Under the pieces are notes generated by a model that saw only the letters and a program-made list of their open reading frames with translations, did not search any database and had not been told where the DNA came from. A stretch of 64,000 nucleotides of DNA from Otatea glauca (Eukaryota > Streptophyta > Magnoliopsida > Poales > Poaceae), in assembly GCA_036346275.1 (NCBI GenBank), contig JAYEVK010000053.1, forward strand, positions 62,001 through 126,000, in the 5' to 3' direction. This document shows positions 24,701-37,903 of this stretch, piece by piece. Position 1 is the first letter of the stretch. The number at the start of each line of letters is the position of its first letter. The translations under genes were made by a program, and so were the position numbers.

Positions 24701-27276
24701 ATAAGGAATCCATTAAAATTGGTTTCATTCAATTCTAAGTTCTTTGCAACATTTTTATATTTAGCACATCTCTAGGCCTTCTATTCAAATTTGAATTTCA
24801 AATTAACCTAGAGATTATTTTCAAAATATTATTGCATATTCTAAAGGTACTGAATTTATCATGAATTTAGAAATTTATTTCATCTCATTTGGATTGATAG
24901 TTCAAAAGTTATAAGCATTTGAATGTATTCGGTTTAGGAAAATACATAAAATAGAATATTACCATAAATGGAAAGTACGCTTTCGGGTTTTGAATGCGTT
25001 TTCCTTTTCTGGACTCGGCTGGGTTGAGACGCTGGCGGCTGGGCCCGACTTGGCAACGACTGGGGCTGCACTGACGCGCGGGACCTGCGGCGCAGTGACT
25101 TGAACGCGCGAGTCACTGACAAGGGTGGTCCGCTTGTCATCGTCACAAGGCAGAGGAGGCACGGCCGAGCCTCGCCGGCGGCGAAGGGAGGCCGGAAGCG
25201 CCGAATCGGTAGCACGGCGAGCTCCAGGGAGTGCGTGCGCATTCAGGGGCGGTGAAGGTTTGGCCGGAGATGGCCGGAATCGACGCGCCACCGGAGGGAG
25301 GCGGCGGAGGGAATGGGGGCTCGCCGGGGAAGAAGATGAGCTCGGCTCAGCTCGAATGGGTAACGATTCGAGCATCAAGGTGGCCCAAGAGTTCCATTTT
25401 TGCGGTTTGCTTGATTGGAGAAGTACTGAGATGAGCTGCCACCGTGCGAGGCCAAGGCGGCGGAGGAAGCTCGGTGCGGCGGTACTCTGGTGAAGATGAG
25501 CTACTACTGGAAGGTGGGATGATTTCACGGTGTCAAGACGAAGCTGCAGGCGAAGTATTCTGAGGAGATATAGTTTGCGGCGGCGGATCGGTGATTTTTC
25601 CCTTTTTCAGGTTTCGCCGGACTTGGAGAAGAAGGTGGGGATTGGCAGTGATGCGGCGGTTTCGATCGGTTTTGGGGTGTTCCAGAGGTATGCACAAATG
25701 CCAGCGATGGTGTTTAAATAGGCGGAAAGGTCGGTTGACACAGGATTTGAACTCGGTTTGGAATGGCGGCTGGCCGGTCAGGACATCTCGCGAGACTCTT
25801 CTGCCGTGGCTAAAGATTGCTGGGAAAATGACTGTCGTGGCAGCCTATTGACAAGTTGGGCAACTTGGCGATCACTTGCCTGCCCAGAACGTGCCGCGGC
25901 AGGGAAAATCAATGGTAGAATCTCGCCGCGACAGGGAATTGGCAGAGACGGCAGAGAGATGAGGCTTCAGGATTTCTTCGGTGCAGGGAGCAGGCAAGTC
26001 GGCAGAGGGAGGTGATAGAGGGACAGCCGGGATAGTGCTCTGGCAGGGTCAAGTTGGCAGCTCGGGCGACGAGTTGCGGCGCGAACAAGACAAAAGACGG
26101 AGGCGGTGCGGCTTGGCTGGGCGGCTGTGCTCGCGCGAGAGAAGCAGAGGGAGGAGGAGAAAAAGAATGAGGAAGAAAGCTGACGAGTGGGTCCCTGTTG
26201 GCAGTGACCGAGGGCAAAGTCGGTTCGGTCTGATCTGTGGGGCCGGGTTAAGGAACGGGCCCACACGACAAGGAACGGGCCCACACGACAGAGAAAGAAA
26301 AGGGTTGCTTCATTGAAGGTTCTGGACAGTACAGGAATAGACCCACCGATTAGGCTTGGAAACCGACTCAAAATTTTGTGATTATTTTTATAGATGTCGG
26401 CAAGGAATAGATAATGGTTCAGTAAAATTTTCAGATAAAAATATTTGATAAAATTATTAATAAAAATCTGACAATGCATGATTATCATTTTCTGCATATT
26501 CTGATTTTTATTTAATTAAGTATTAAAATAAGTTTATTATTTTATGAAACTTTTCATAAAGATCTGAAATTTAATTATTGACATTATATAAAATTTTTAT
26601 ATTTTTATGTTTGATATTTTAATTTTAATAATTCTGACATTGAACTTTTCAGCTTTCCTCATTGTCTGTTTATGAATTTCTAAAATTATTAAAATATGGA
26701 ATAAATTCTTGATATTTTTACCAGAGATAGATAAGACAATCATGTCGGCATGGTTAAAATTTTAACTCTGGTTAAGGTTGACAGAATTCTGGAGAAATCT
26801 TGCAAGGTCGGTTCAGAGTATCTTAGATAGGGTCATTTTTGTCTTTTCACTTTATTTAATTATTCCAGATCAGTGCAAGTTGTATAATCATGATTATAGA
26901 TAGATCTGAGATTTATCTGATATTTTTACAAATTTTATTGATTTTGCATTTTTATCTTTTTACTTTTACCATTTTACCATTTCAATTTTTGAGACTTTTC
27001 TTTTTAAACAAGAACTCAAGAAAATCAATAATTCAGAAAACTCAGAAATTAAAATTCAAATTAAAGGTTACATTGCAAACTTATTTTTATATTTTGTTTG
27101 TTTTGGAATAAATAGTTTTAATAAGGAAAATCTTTCTTTCCTTTAAGATTGAAATACAAGGAAAGAGGAAAAGATATTTATTTAAAACCAAAATCTTTAT
27201 TCCAATTGAAATTTTTATTCAATTCCATTTTTAAATTTAAAAAAATTCATATTTTTGAATTTTATGGGATGTTACA
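21758..27276 (-). mobile_element. Long TG...CA unit B, inserted in A
   Basis: The 5519-bp unit begins TGTAATGACCCCCATTTTC and ends ATGGGATGTTACA on the plus strand, flanked by TATAT (21753-21757 and 27277-27281). It is the most complete, uninterrupted member here. It has a landmark-rich part (21758-23440), an AT-rich part (23440-24960), a GC-rich part (24960-26320) and an AT-rich end. Open frames in the GC-rich part, for example 25528-24959 minus, show no recognisable domain. No retroelement protein or internal terminal repeat was seen. Confidence 0.85.
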
Positions 27277-28414
27277 TATATAGACAAAAGAGGCGGTGGC
27301 ACAGGGTTTGGACAGAGGGGTGAAGGCGGTGGCTCGGACGAGCTCTCTCGGCCGTTCCTCAGCGCGTGAGAGAGAGCACAGCAGCCGAGGCAGATGCGGC
27401 ATGGCAGGGGCGACGTGCAGGCGGCCTCGGGCGATGTATTGCGGCGCAGACGCGACAAAACGGAGAGGCTCGGCTGGCTTCGCGCGAGAAAACGGAAGAA
27501 GGAACGGGAGAAAAAGGGGAAGAAGGAGCTGACGGGTGGGACCAGACGGTCAGCGAGAGAAAAGAAGTTGGCAAAGGGGGACAGCTGTCCTTGCAGGCCC
27601 ACCGGTCAGTGAGACTCGAGAGAAAAACTTGAGAATTCTCTGGACAGATTAAGATAAATCCGGAGTTTGGGTTAAAAGATAAACTCAGGATTTTATGAAA
27701 AATTTTACAGAGGTCGACAAGGAAAAGATAAGTATTTAGTAAAATTTTAAGATAAAATATATGATTAAAAATCTAACAATGCACTGTTACAGGTTTTTGC
27801 TAATTCTGAATTCTTTTTATTTGAGGGTTAAATTAAATTTATTATTTTATGAAACGTTTTTACAGGGTTGGTATTAATATTTTATACCTCCTGTAAAATT
27901 TTCATGATTTTATATTTAATATTTTATTTATGATAATTCTGACATTTGCATTTTCCAACTTTTCGGATTGACTATTTTTGAATTTCTTAAATTAACAAAT
28001 GAAGAGATAAATTCTTGATATTTTTACTAGGAATGGGTTAGGTTAATATTTCGGTATGGTTGAAATTTTAACCCTAGTTAAGGTAAGACAAATCCAGAAC
28101 AAATCTTATGGTTCAGATTTTTTTACTTTTCCTCTCATGATCTCTTTGCCTTTTAATTTTATTTTATTAATGCCAGATCAGTGCAAGTGGCACAAATAAG
28201 ATTCTGAGATTTTTAAAAATTTTACTATCTTTAGGTTTTTACCTTTTTGTCTTTTACCATTTTACTATATAGCTTATTTGGTTTTCTTTTAATAGGAAAA
28301 AGCCAAAAGAATTTCTTTATTTCAGGAAAAATCAGAAAACATAACAAATAATCATATGGATATTTTTAATATTGTATTTATTATTTTTATTAAATTTTGG
28401 GCTGTTACACGCAC

Positions 28415-29706
28415 TTCCCTTCGCGAGTTAAAACCCTGTAGAGCAACTTCGCGCCACCTATAAATACCGCTCGTGCGTCACCGTGAGCTCCCCGTCTTCC
28501 TTCTGCTTTTCTCTTTAGTCCCGAGCCTCTGTCGTTCTCCCTCTCCTTCGCCATTTCCTCAAAGAACCGAGAAAAGGGGAAAACGGTGAATCAAGCAAAT
28601 TCGGTATCGATTTGTGCAGTCAGTTCATTCCAGAGCTTCTTAGTGCCCTTTGAAACCCTGACCAATCTGCGTTTTCTCTCCTTTTTGGCTGCAGCTCACC
28701 CCTTTCCGCCGTCCTTCTTCTTCCCAGCCGGCGAGTGTGGGCAGCCACCTTCGGCTCTTCTTCGCCTCCACTCTCAGGTGAAATAGCTCACCCTTAGCTC
28801 ACTTATGCTCACCCCATGCCCTTCCGGTGAAATCAAGGCCGGCGTCGAGCTTTTGCTCGCGCAGCCATGGCGGCCGCCGCCCCTCCTCGGTGCTGACCAC
28901 TATTCCGGCCACCTCCGGGTGAATGGGTACCATCCCTAGGTGCGCCTTGGCACACTGATACTTATGGTGCTACCCATTCCCCCACGACGGAGCTGGTTCG
29001 CGGTGGTGGCCGGAGACCAAGCTCTGCCGTGTCACCGACCGGTGGGTCGGGTCGATCGCTCGATAGTTCTGCGTGTGCGCTAGCCTAGTCGCTGATCGAT
29101 GGGGTCGGTTTGTCAGCTAGACCGAGCTGATTCAAATGCACCAGCGCGCCAAAAGCCGAAAGACGCTTTCCAAACAGCGAAAGTGTATTTTTGGAATTTC
29201 AGTGTATTTTCCAAAACCGAGCCACTTTCTTTGTCCATAACTTTTGAACCATAACTCCAAAATTAGTGAAATGAAATTTTATATTTATGTAAAATCAGGG
29301 ACTTTCAAAATATAAAAAAATATTTTGAAAATGGTCTATGGGTGATTTTGAAATTCAAATTTGAGTAAAAGGGCTAAAGATATGCTTTATACAAAAATAC
29401 TACAAACAAACTTAGAATTTAATGAAACTAATTTTATTGGAATCCTTATGCTTCCAGAAGTTCAAATATATAAAAAAATTTAATTTTCATGTATGTTTTA
29501 ACTACTTTCTATTTATATTTTGCATTCAATACACCAAAAATTTAGTTATGCGCAACTGTATGGAAGAAATATGAAATAAGTAAAAATTTGATTTCTGAAT
29601 ATTAGTGTGGCAGTAGAATACTTGAACTTGCCAAAATAATTAAGGAGTAATCTTGTTTTGAATTACCTTTAAAAATATGAAATAACCCAAGTGCCAAATG
29701 TGTGTG

Positions 29707-29737
<31 letters not shown>

Positions 29738-31274
29738 GCATAGGAAATTAAATAGTTAGAATATAGATTAAATGGACTCAGACCCTGAACAAATCTAGTA
29801 ACCTAGCTTAATAGATTTAGTTTAATCAACCCCCTTTTGGTATGCATCGCTTAAGGCTAAGTGCTATTCGCGTATAACCCTTTATCTTATGTTTTAAATT
29901 TTATTAGTCTGGATAATTTTAGCATCTATAATTCGAAGGTATAAATATAAGAATTTATAATTTTAGCCTCTTGAATTCACAATTCAAGAATAGATAATCT
30001 ATGAGAGAACCCATGTTTGTTCATCATAAAAATCATTAACAATGTGATTGTGTAATTATCTAAATCATGAGGTCTTGAAATCCTATAATTCAAACCCTAA
30101 AATATATTCTTGTTTTCTGCAATGAATCTTTATTTGGTTTACTGTCTGTTTTCTTTTTGCCCTTATTAAAATTTGATATTTACTATGTTCCCGTTTGATC
30201 GACGTGTAGAATCCGACGTGCTCGAGGAGGAAGACGACTCTATCGCAGATCCAGATTTTGTACCAGACAGTGAGCTGCAAGGCAAGCAACCCCTTGAGCA
30301 TATTGAGCCTGATAATTTACCTATCTTATGTTGTTTCTGTCTGTGTATGATGCATCCGGATAATTCTCCTTAGAAGTGCTAATTTGGGTTGGAACTGTAG
30401 TTAATCCTGTACATTATGGTTTACCTTAATCTGTATGGACATGTGAACCTTGCAAACCTTAGTTTGAACTAGACATACTTAATGTCATTTTGGGTATAAC
30501 CGCTAGCATAATATTCCTACTTAAGCTACCCGTTATGTGTTTTCAGTCTTTTCAACAAATGTATGGTCCTCTTTCGGAAAAGGTTGCTGGTACTTTGAGT
30601 AAAAACCCAAAATAAAACTATGGTTTGATGCGGGCGATTATGGGCAATAGCCGGTAGTGCAAAGGGAGTTGCACGTAGTATAGGGTGGAGTATCGCCCGT
30701 GTCGGATTAAGGACCGAGCAATGGGACGCTATAGATCCAAGATTTTCGTGCAACCACGAGGGCTGGTATGGGATAGTCTTAGCCTATTAAGTTATTTAGA
30801 TGTGGATTTGCATCTAAGGAAGGCGGGAGATTGCATAGGCATTCCAGTCAGTTCTGCCTGTAGGGGTTTCTACATACCAATGCAACGGTGTACGCCTTGC
30901 CATGAACAGAAACGTGGTGTTGGGTGTGATGAAAATGGATCCACGGCTTGGGTAAGTGTTTCTGTTTCCATGGCGAGGGTCAAACGTCCTGGGCTGGTTC
31001 AAAGCCACGTCTAAGTAACGGCTCTGTATGATCTCCTTGCCGACACACCAAAGGAAGTGTGTTAACTGGCCTGGCAAAAGTGGTTGATCATTCCCTGTGG
31101 GTAAAGCTGTACACCTCTGCAGAGTGTAAGATCTAATCGATTAGTCGCGCCCGCGGTCATGGGCACTTGGTGAAGTCATTCCAATGTTAGAGTCTTTTGG
31201 TATTTTCTAAAAAATAGGTTTGGTTTGGAAACTATTTTGCAACTAGCTTTTTGTGTCAAAGGATAGACACCGGG
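28415..31274 (+). other. Central segment of unit D
   Basis: It resumes D after unit A. It contains the plus-strand TATA box (CCTATAAATACC, near 28460) followed by a CT-rich leader, then AT-rich DNA, then reverse-complement versions of the landmarks seen in A and B (for example TGTACACCTCTGCAGAGTG near 31110). Microsatellites (TG)n and (TA)n lie at 29701-29737. ORFs here lack known domains. Confidence 0.7.
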
Positions 31275-34200
31275 TGTCGGGACCCGAATATGCAAATCCG
31301 GACCCTCTGTGTATACCGCACTAGTCCAGGATCACGCTAGTGCACACGGGCTCAACATAAGTAAATATCACAATCATACATAGCGAAAGCTTTATGAAAG
31401 ACATCATATGATATATACTACTAGTTCCTTATGGTCAACTTACATGACTATGCCTCGCAAGGCTGAATGACATATTAAACTGCAGCGGGATGAAAACGTA
31501 GACAACCCCTCAATATACCACAGGCAACTGACAAGGCTTGCGCCCTAAACATTCGCCTCCTCCTGGAATCTTTTCTCTGACATTGGTGTAGACTCTTCAA
31601 CTGGTGATGTTGTTGGCAAGGGTGAGTACATAAAGCACTCAACAAGTTGTGCACAGAATGCAGTTCTAACATAGCTATATGCAGGGCTTATTTCAAAGGA
31701 TAGACTATCATGGCTATTTTGCGACAAAGCAACACTTATGAACAGATACAATAAATAGATTGTAAAGACTGTAAAACAAATAACAATAATAGATAGATTC
31801 AGCATTTCTCAAGTAAACCAAGTTTTCCAATCCTAAATCAAGTTCCAACCTTCCATATGGCAATTCCACCATCCCAATCAAGTTTTCCATTTAATTAAAC
31901 TAACCCTTAACTGTAATTCCCGAGCATTGCTCAATACCGCGAGCACGGCTATCCGAATAGTTTTACACTCTGCAGAGATTATGCACTTTACCCACACGAC
32001 ATGATCGTCTCTTGGTGCCATGCAATTAACACACTTCCTTTGGTGTGTCGGCGAAGAGATCATGACAAAGCCTTTACAATGCGCTGGCTTAACCCGGTAC
32101 CACCCGCTAAGGTTTCAACACTGGTGGGACTGGTTACCACGTCCAGGGCCCCCCTCTTGCGCCATGTGAATTACTCCATAACTCGGGAACTCACACCGAC
32201 CAAGATAGTACCAAAGTTAAGACATTGCAATTTAACCAGCTAGGCTGGCCCATACCAGACATGTGGTTGCATGATTGACTCAAGTCAAAGGCTTGCAAGG
32301 TTAAGTCCTTAGAGTGATCAAGGCAAGACATCCACATACCCTCTGCCCATTGGGCCCACCTTGGCATACTCGCCCCTTGTCACTTGCCCCAATCTAAGTG
32401 ATTATCACCCAAGTTGATTACCAAGCACCACGTGCCATCAAAAATTCAACATCGTTGCGTGACATGACTCGCCACAACAACTCAATCTCATCGTATGACT
32501 TCACATGACACACAAGTTCACATCATTGTTCCATATTCCATTAGTCAAGATTAATCATTGATGATTCATGTACATATGATGACGTGGCACGGCTAAGCAA
32601 CTAATACGGTCTAACCAGCCCATGTTGATTATCATTACTAACCAACTATAATGAACCAATCTAGGGTGACAATAGATCATGGCATACAATGACAAGGTAG
32701 GGTATAGATCAATCTGGTATAATAGCTAAATTCCAGTTTAAGTTGAAACAATTGTACTTGAAATACCATGCAATAGAGTAAAACAATATAACATTTGTAT
32801 AAACATGGGTTCAACATGATCAAAGCACAACTTGCCTTGGAATAGGTTCTGGTCTTGCTCTAAAACTTGATCTTAAGTTGTTGAATCTTCCTCCGAAGCG
32901 TCGCACAATTCAACGTCTACGCGTACCGAAGAAGAAAAGCAAATAGATACCAAAACAGAGATAAATGAACTCCAAAAATCAAATAAAATTCTCCATTAAA
33001 TAGATCTCAATTTACAAATTTTTAGAAATTTGAATCACTCAAATCCGAATTGAAATGCAACAGTTATAGCCTTCTGAAGTTTGAATAAATACTGAAAATA
33101 CATAAATTAGAAAATCAGAATTAACCGGATTATTTTTAGATTGAAAAACCGATTAACTGTGTCATGCTGACGTCAGCTCTGACCCGAGCCGACCAGAGCA
33201 TGACACGTGGCCCTCGGTCCATGGACTGCGTCCATGAACTTCCTCGGGTTCACGGTGGACCTGGTCCACACGGGTCCGGCTCTCGACTGCGGGCCGCGTC
33301 TCTACCGATTGATCGCCACGTGCGACGCTGACCGGGCGACCATCTCACTGCCAAGCAAGCCATGAGGCTGATCTGGCGCTCACGTCAGATCCACGAGTCA
33401 GCCGCAAGCTTCGCCACGTCACTCATCGGCACACGCGGCCCTATGGTCACCGTCGGCGACCAAGAGGGTTACCTTCGGGTTAGGTTCGACAGAATGAGTT
33501 CGGTGACGCGAACGGATCTACGATTTCTTCATTGGAACCGAGTCGGCGAGGTCTTCTTCAACGGCGGCAGCGACCTCCACGGCGATCTCCCCGCTCCGCG
33601 ATGTTCGACAAATCGGCGCGTGCACGGCTCCCCTCGTTGAGACGAAATCGACGACTCGGTCTCGTGCCTCGAGCTCAACGGAAGGCGGCGGAATCGACGA
33701 AGAACTGAGGCGGCGGCTCTCGGTGATTGTCCCAAAATTCCGGTGAATGGCTGCGATTCTCGGTAGGGGCGCTTAGGGTTCTTGATTTCTGTGGCTTTGC
33801 GCAGCCGATGCCCCTGCTTTTATAGCACAAGACGTCCGGATGAAGCACGGCACAACGAGGAGTCCATGGCGGCGACGGCCTCGCCGAGTCCGATCCGAAC
33901 ATGCTCCAGAGAAGATGATGCGGAGCCGTCCAATTTCCTTGATCGACGGCAGAGATGCATTCCACGCAAAGCAATCTGAACCGCAATTCGGAATCCAACG
34001 AAATCCAAACCAACACGATCTCCACCGCAAAACAAGGATCCAACAACTAGCGCTCATCCATCTAGAAATCGGCCAACGGCCTTATGCGCAGTGAACATGT
34101 GGAATAGTAATGGGCCCGCCCAAAATCGTTAGGATTTTCCCGAGTTTTTCATTTAAAATAATTACGTAAACTCATTTAATTTGTTTTAGGCAATAAAATA

Positions 34201-34438
34201 TTAGGAAAATCCAAGAAAATTCTCAAAATACTTTGAGGCATTCTGGACTCAAATAAAACATTTTTGACAAAACTTTATTTTAACTTTGCAAAAATTTAAA
34301 TAGTTTTTGACAAAAGACCAATATACTTTATTTAAAATTAATTCCAATAAATCCAAAAAAATCCAATAAATTCCAGAAAACATAAAAAGGACAATTAACT
34401 AATAAAATGATATTAAAGCAAATTTTTCGGATGTTACA
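31275..34438 (-). mobile_element. Long TG...CA unit C, inserted in D (shorter, 3.2 kb)
   Basis: It begins TGTCGGGACCCG and ends CGGATGTTACA on the plus strand, flanked by CCGGG (31270-31274) and CTGGG (34439-34443), one mismatch. It shares AGGCAACTGACAAGG, CTCTGCAGAG, ACACACTTCCTTTGGTGTGT and the GC-rich block (33130-34060) with A and B but is shorter and more divergent. No coding domain was recognised. Confidence 0.75.
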
Positions 34439-35031
34439 CTGGGGACCTTTGCAGTCGGGTAGACTAGGTTGAAAGGCTTGGGATATTTACTTTTTGCTTT
34501 ATGTCTCTCAATTAGTTTACTCAAAATGCATTGTTACAATCTATTATATTCATACTTGAAATGTTTGTGCAACCGCAAAATAACCTGTAACCTGCCTTTG
34601 CTTAGCCTGCATGATTATTTAATTGCATCTGTCAAACACTATAAGTCTTGCTGAGTACCAATGTACTCAATCTTGCATCTGCTGTCTCAGAGGACGAAGC
34701 CTGCGAAGTGCCAGATGATTCTTATTTCCAAGCAAGGCACGGGGTTTTCGACGATGATTTCCCCTAGCTTTTGCCTAGTCAGTTGCCTGGGGGTTAGTGG
34801 GCAAACCGCAAGGATTTTGGAGTTCTTTTGACTCTTTAATTTCCGTTGTTCAGCCTTTGTAAAATATTAAGCTTTGTATAATTATTTCGCTATATATATA
34901 TATATATGTATCGGTTTGTTTCCCGTGTGGTTGTGATATAAATGTTGTAAACATGTGAGTGCTAGCCACTGATCATAGGACTAGTACAGTGATCACATGG
35001 AGGTTCCTGTTTGCAAGAACGGGGTCTCACA

Positions 35032-35110
35032 TGTGACCTAATGGATAAGTCGTCTGACTTTGCGGTCAAGCGGTCGTGGGTTAGAGTCCACCGGCCGTGG
35101 TTCTTTTTTC
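35032..35110 (+). pseudogene. tRNA-Arg-like sequence (tRNA pseudogene or SINE head), split by unit D
   Basis: Downstream of the D insertion point the sequence reads TGTGACCTAATGGATAAGTC, close to the D-arm/box A of plant tRNA-Arg. GTGGGTTAGAGTCCACC at about 35077-35093 resembles the T-arm/box B, and TTCTTTTTT at about 35100 resembles a Pol III terminator. The anticodon stem (CTGACTTTGCGGTCAA) is degenerate. The 5' acceptor part would lie on the other side of D, where TGTGG restores the usual GGCCTAATGG. Function is unlikely. Confidence 0.4.
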
Positions 35111-35245
35111 CCTAATTTCGCGAACCCTAGCCTGTCTCCATCTCTCGCCTATCTCTCCCTCTCTTGCGCGCGTCGTCCTCCCTCTCCGTGCCTTTCTCAC
35201 TCCAATGATCCCCCGACCGCCCCCATCTCTCCTCGCCCCTCACAC

Positions 35246-36782
35246 TGAGGATCAAGGATAACTGACTAGAAGGGGGTGAATACGAGGTTTTTAAAATTCT
35301 TCAGCTCTAACTACAATAAATAAATAATCTAAGCAAAAAATTACAATTTTGACAATTAAAACCTAAATTCTCTAGGTTTCACTAAGTGCACCGACAACCT
35401 AAGTCTAGGCAAGAGTATAATCCTAAGCACAAGTTCAACACACTAAATATGCTAGGAATGTAAATTGCACACAAGATTCGAGAATTCAAACCACAAGAGA
35501 AAATGACACGAAATTTATCCCGTTATCTCGGAGACTTGCCGGTCTCCCCTAATTCATTTTGAGGAAGCTTGATCAATTTCAAGCCAGCTCATTTTCGCAA
35601 TTGAGTCTCCCCCGATCACTTGGTAGTTCTTCCTCGCTCCAGGTAGGTGAACTTCGACCTTCACAAGCTGGGCTTCTCACAACCTTCGTTGAGAAGCTCA
35701 CCGCGCACAACGTCTCCAAGCCATCTAGGAGCCAGCAACCTCCAAGAGTAATAAGTCTTGACGCTTGCTTGAGATCGAATCAAGTGTTTAAAGGCTTAAC
35801 ACTAGATGCAACACTTGAAATTGCTCCTAACCCTCTCAAAATGTGAATTTAATGCACACAAGTGAGTTGAAGACTTGCTAGATCTCAAGAATGACCAATG
35901 AGGTCCAAGAGTTGCTCTAGTATGCAGGTGTGGGGGTATTTATAACCCCCACCCACTCTTCCAACCGTTGGAGCAAAAATGGATAAAAATTTAGCAAACC
36001 CGATGCTACCGCCCATGTAGGGCCGGTAGCACCGGCCTAATGCTCAACGGTCGACTCAGGGCATTAAATGGCATATCAAAGGTCATTGCCACTGAGGGCC
36101 AGTTCTACCGCCCAACTAGGGCCGGTAGCACCAGGCCCTTTTTAATTTCCCTCGGTCGAAATAATGCGTTCTGTGAAAAACAGACCGAGGTGTTGGCCGG
36201 TGCTACCGCTCACCGGTAGCACCGACCGCAAGATCTCAACCTAAAAACAACCCTCTGTAATTTTCATGCCGCTCAGGGGGCTGGTGCTACCACCCGATCG
36301 GTAACACCGGGCTACCATGGCCGGTAGCACCAGCCCAAGGAAATCAGCAAACAAAGCTCTCTGTAATTTTCAAGCCAAGCTATGGCCGGTAGCACCTGCC
36401 ACTCAGAAGAAACTCTGAATTTTCAGTTTTAACTCAGATGCAAATTTAAAAAGAGTTCAAGTATGCATTATTTGAGCCTTTAAACCTCGAGCAACATCAA
36501 ACTACTAGCCAAGACCCCTCTTGATAGTACAACACTTATTCTAGCAACTCGATCTTTCTCCAAAACTCCGAGATCTGTAAAAGCTATGAAAATGTCCTTA
36601 ATTTTATATCTTGGCTATTTATCTCAATGTATTGATCCTCTATCGCTTTATTTTCATGCTTCATCACGTGCCATGACTAGGATCAATCTATTTTCAATAT
36701 TCTCAAAGAAAAATATTAGTCCTTTAATCACGATTGTCATTAATTAACCAAACCAAATGAATTGGGGGCCTAGATGCTTTCA
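35246..36782 (-). mobile_element. Solo LTR with GGTAGCACCG-rich body, inserted in the CACTA element
   Basis: It begins TGAGGATCAAGG and ends AGATGCTTTCA, flanked by CACAC (35241-35245) and CACGC (36783-36787), one mismatch. Read on the minus strand it starts TGAAAGCATCTAGGCCCCC, a start I recognise from grass LTRs, and a minus-strand TATA box (TTATAAATACC) lies near 35940. The stretch 36000-36400 repeats CCGGTAGCACC and its inverse. Flanking CT-rich DNA is continuous across the insertion. No coding region. Confidence 0.7.
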
Positions 36783-36787
36783 CACGC

Positions 36788-37900
36788 CCCCGCCCGCTGT
36801 CGCCCCTCCCACCCCGACAATTGCCCTATTGTCCCCCCGACCGCGCACCTCACACCCTTCGCCCTGCCCGCGCACCTGTCGCCCACCTCCCCCCACACGA
36901 CTACCCCTGATGTTGCCGACGATGGCAAGGTCTGTCCCGATGACAGCTGCCTTCTCCCTTGGGCTGACCTAGCGGATGACGCCGACTCATCAAAGCCGTG
37001 GTCAGGGGTGGTCGGATCTGGCTGAAACGAGCCGTGTCATCACCGGATCTGGTTGGATCGAGCCGCACTGCCACGGTGTCCCAACGTTTCCAGCACCTGC
37101 TGGACCGATCTACTGCAACCGTTCATGTGGATGTGGAGCAACGAGGCTCAGCTACGGCCATTCGTGGAGCTCTACGCTGACCTCGTCGCTCTGTGAGTGC
37201 CGCTCCTTCCTATCCTCTCGCTACGCATTTGCTTGTGTTAGTGGTTTGACTTGGTCGAGCTATTGCTCGTCTGGGCTTGTGGGAGTGGCCGCTTGTAGCT
37301 CTGTAACCTCTGTTGTTGCCTGTGGAGTATAATTTTAGCCGCGGTGTGGTTTAATTTTAGAGATGGCGTGCTAGTTTTGTGTTTGTTGAAATCATGGGGA
37401 GTTGATCGGTTGGGTCAGTAGTGTTGAATCGGTCACTCCTTTCATGGAGGTTTCCATCTCCACATGTTAATTATGTTAGCTTGAGAATTAATGTAATTGT
37501 GCAATTTATACTTTTTTATGGTTTATATTGTTCCCTTGTTGGTTGTTGGTAGAAATAACTACGTAATGTCAGCAAAGAGCTGGTTAGATGGCTTGCTTGT
37601 TGGGAGTTTGATTAGGATTGGTTGTTTTGGTTAAGCTATTTTAGATTTGACCACAAATAATTAAAAATCAGCTTGAGTGAATTTCTGAGAAGTAATTTAG
37701 GCTTTCAAGTAGCATATCTGCTTAACAAAAAATATCTTGTTGTAATTGAACAAAACAGATCTACTATCACTAGTTGAGGCAATATATTTGCTTAAAAGTA
37801 GTTTAGGCTTTCAAGTAGCATATCTTGATTCTGCATTTTTCTTTTTTGCCAAAGACTTTGGCCCAATGTTGATCACTTTGTGAGAAAAACATAATCACAC
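36788..37900 (+). other. CACTA interior, GC-rich then intron-like DNA
   Basis: 36788-37195 is GC-rich and could be captured 5' exon sequence; an open stretch ends near 37188 at a possible donor (GTGAGTGC). I could not match the peptide to a family. 37196-37900 is T-rich, intron-like DNA leading into the callose synthase-like exons. Confidence 0.35.
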
Positions 37901-37903
37901 TTC

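Larger units (their letters stand above)
16536..28409 (-). mobile_element. Long TG...CA unit A, inserted in D
   Basis: Plus-strand reading begins TGTAAGGCCCCCATTTTTG and ends GGGCTGTTACA, flanked by perfect CGCAC duplications (16531-16535 and 28410-28414). It contains unit B, a Gypsy solo LTR (19142-20070) and a further LTR-like insert (about 16663-17769). Shared landmarks with B, C and D include CAGTACTAGTCCCATGATCA, AGGCAACTGACAAGG, CTCTGCAGAGTTGTACA and CCCATACCAGCACTTGTGGT. The TATA box is on the minus strand and is split by B. Confidence 0.85.
15395..35031 (+). mobile_element. Long TG...CA unit D (giant solo-LTR-like), interrupted by units A and C
   Basis: It begins TGTAACATCCCG and ends GGGGTCTCACA, flanked by TGTGG (15390-15394) and TGTGA (35032-35036), a 5-bp target duplication with one mismatch. 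Net length without A and C is about 4.6 kb. The plus strand has a TATA box (CCTATAAATACC near 28460), so orientation is plus, opposite to A, B and C. No gag or pol similarity and no internal direct repeat of its ends were seen. I interpret it as a solo LTR of a long-LTR family. Confidence 0.75.

Noticed and set aside
24934..26497. ORFs of 100-189 codons in the GC-rich part of unit B
   Set aside because: Pro/Ser/Arg-rich frames on both strands with no family motif, inside a unit whose relatives do not conserve them as readable frames.
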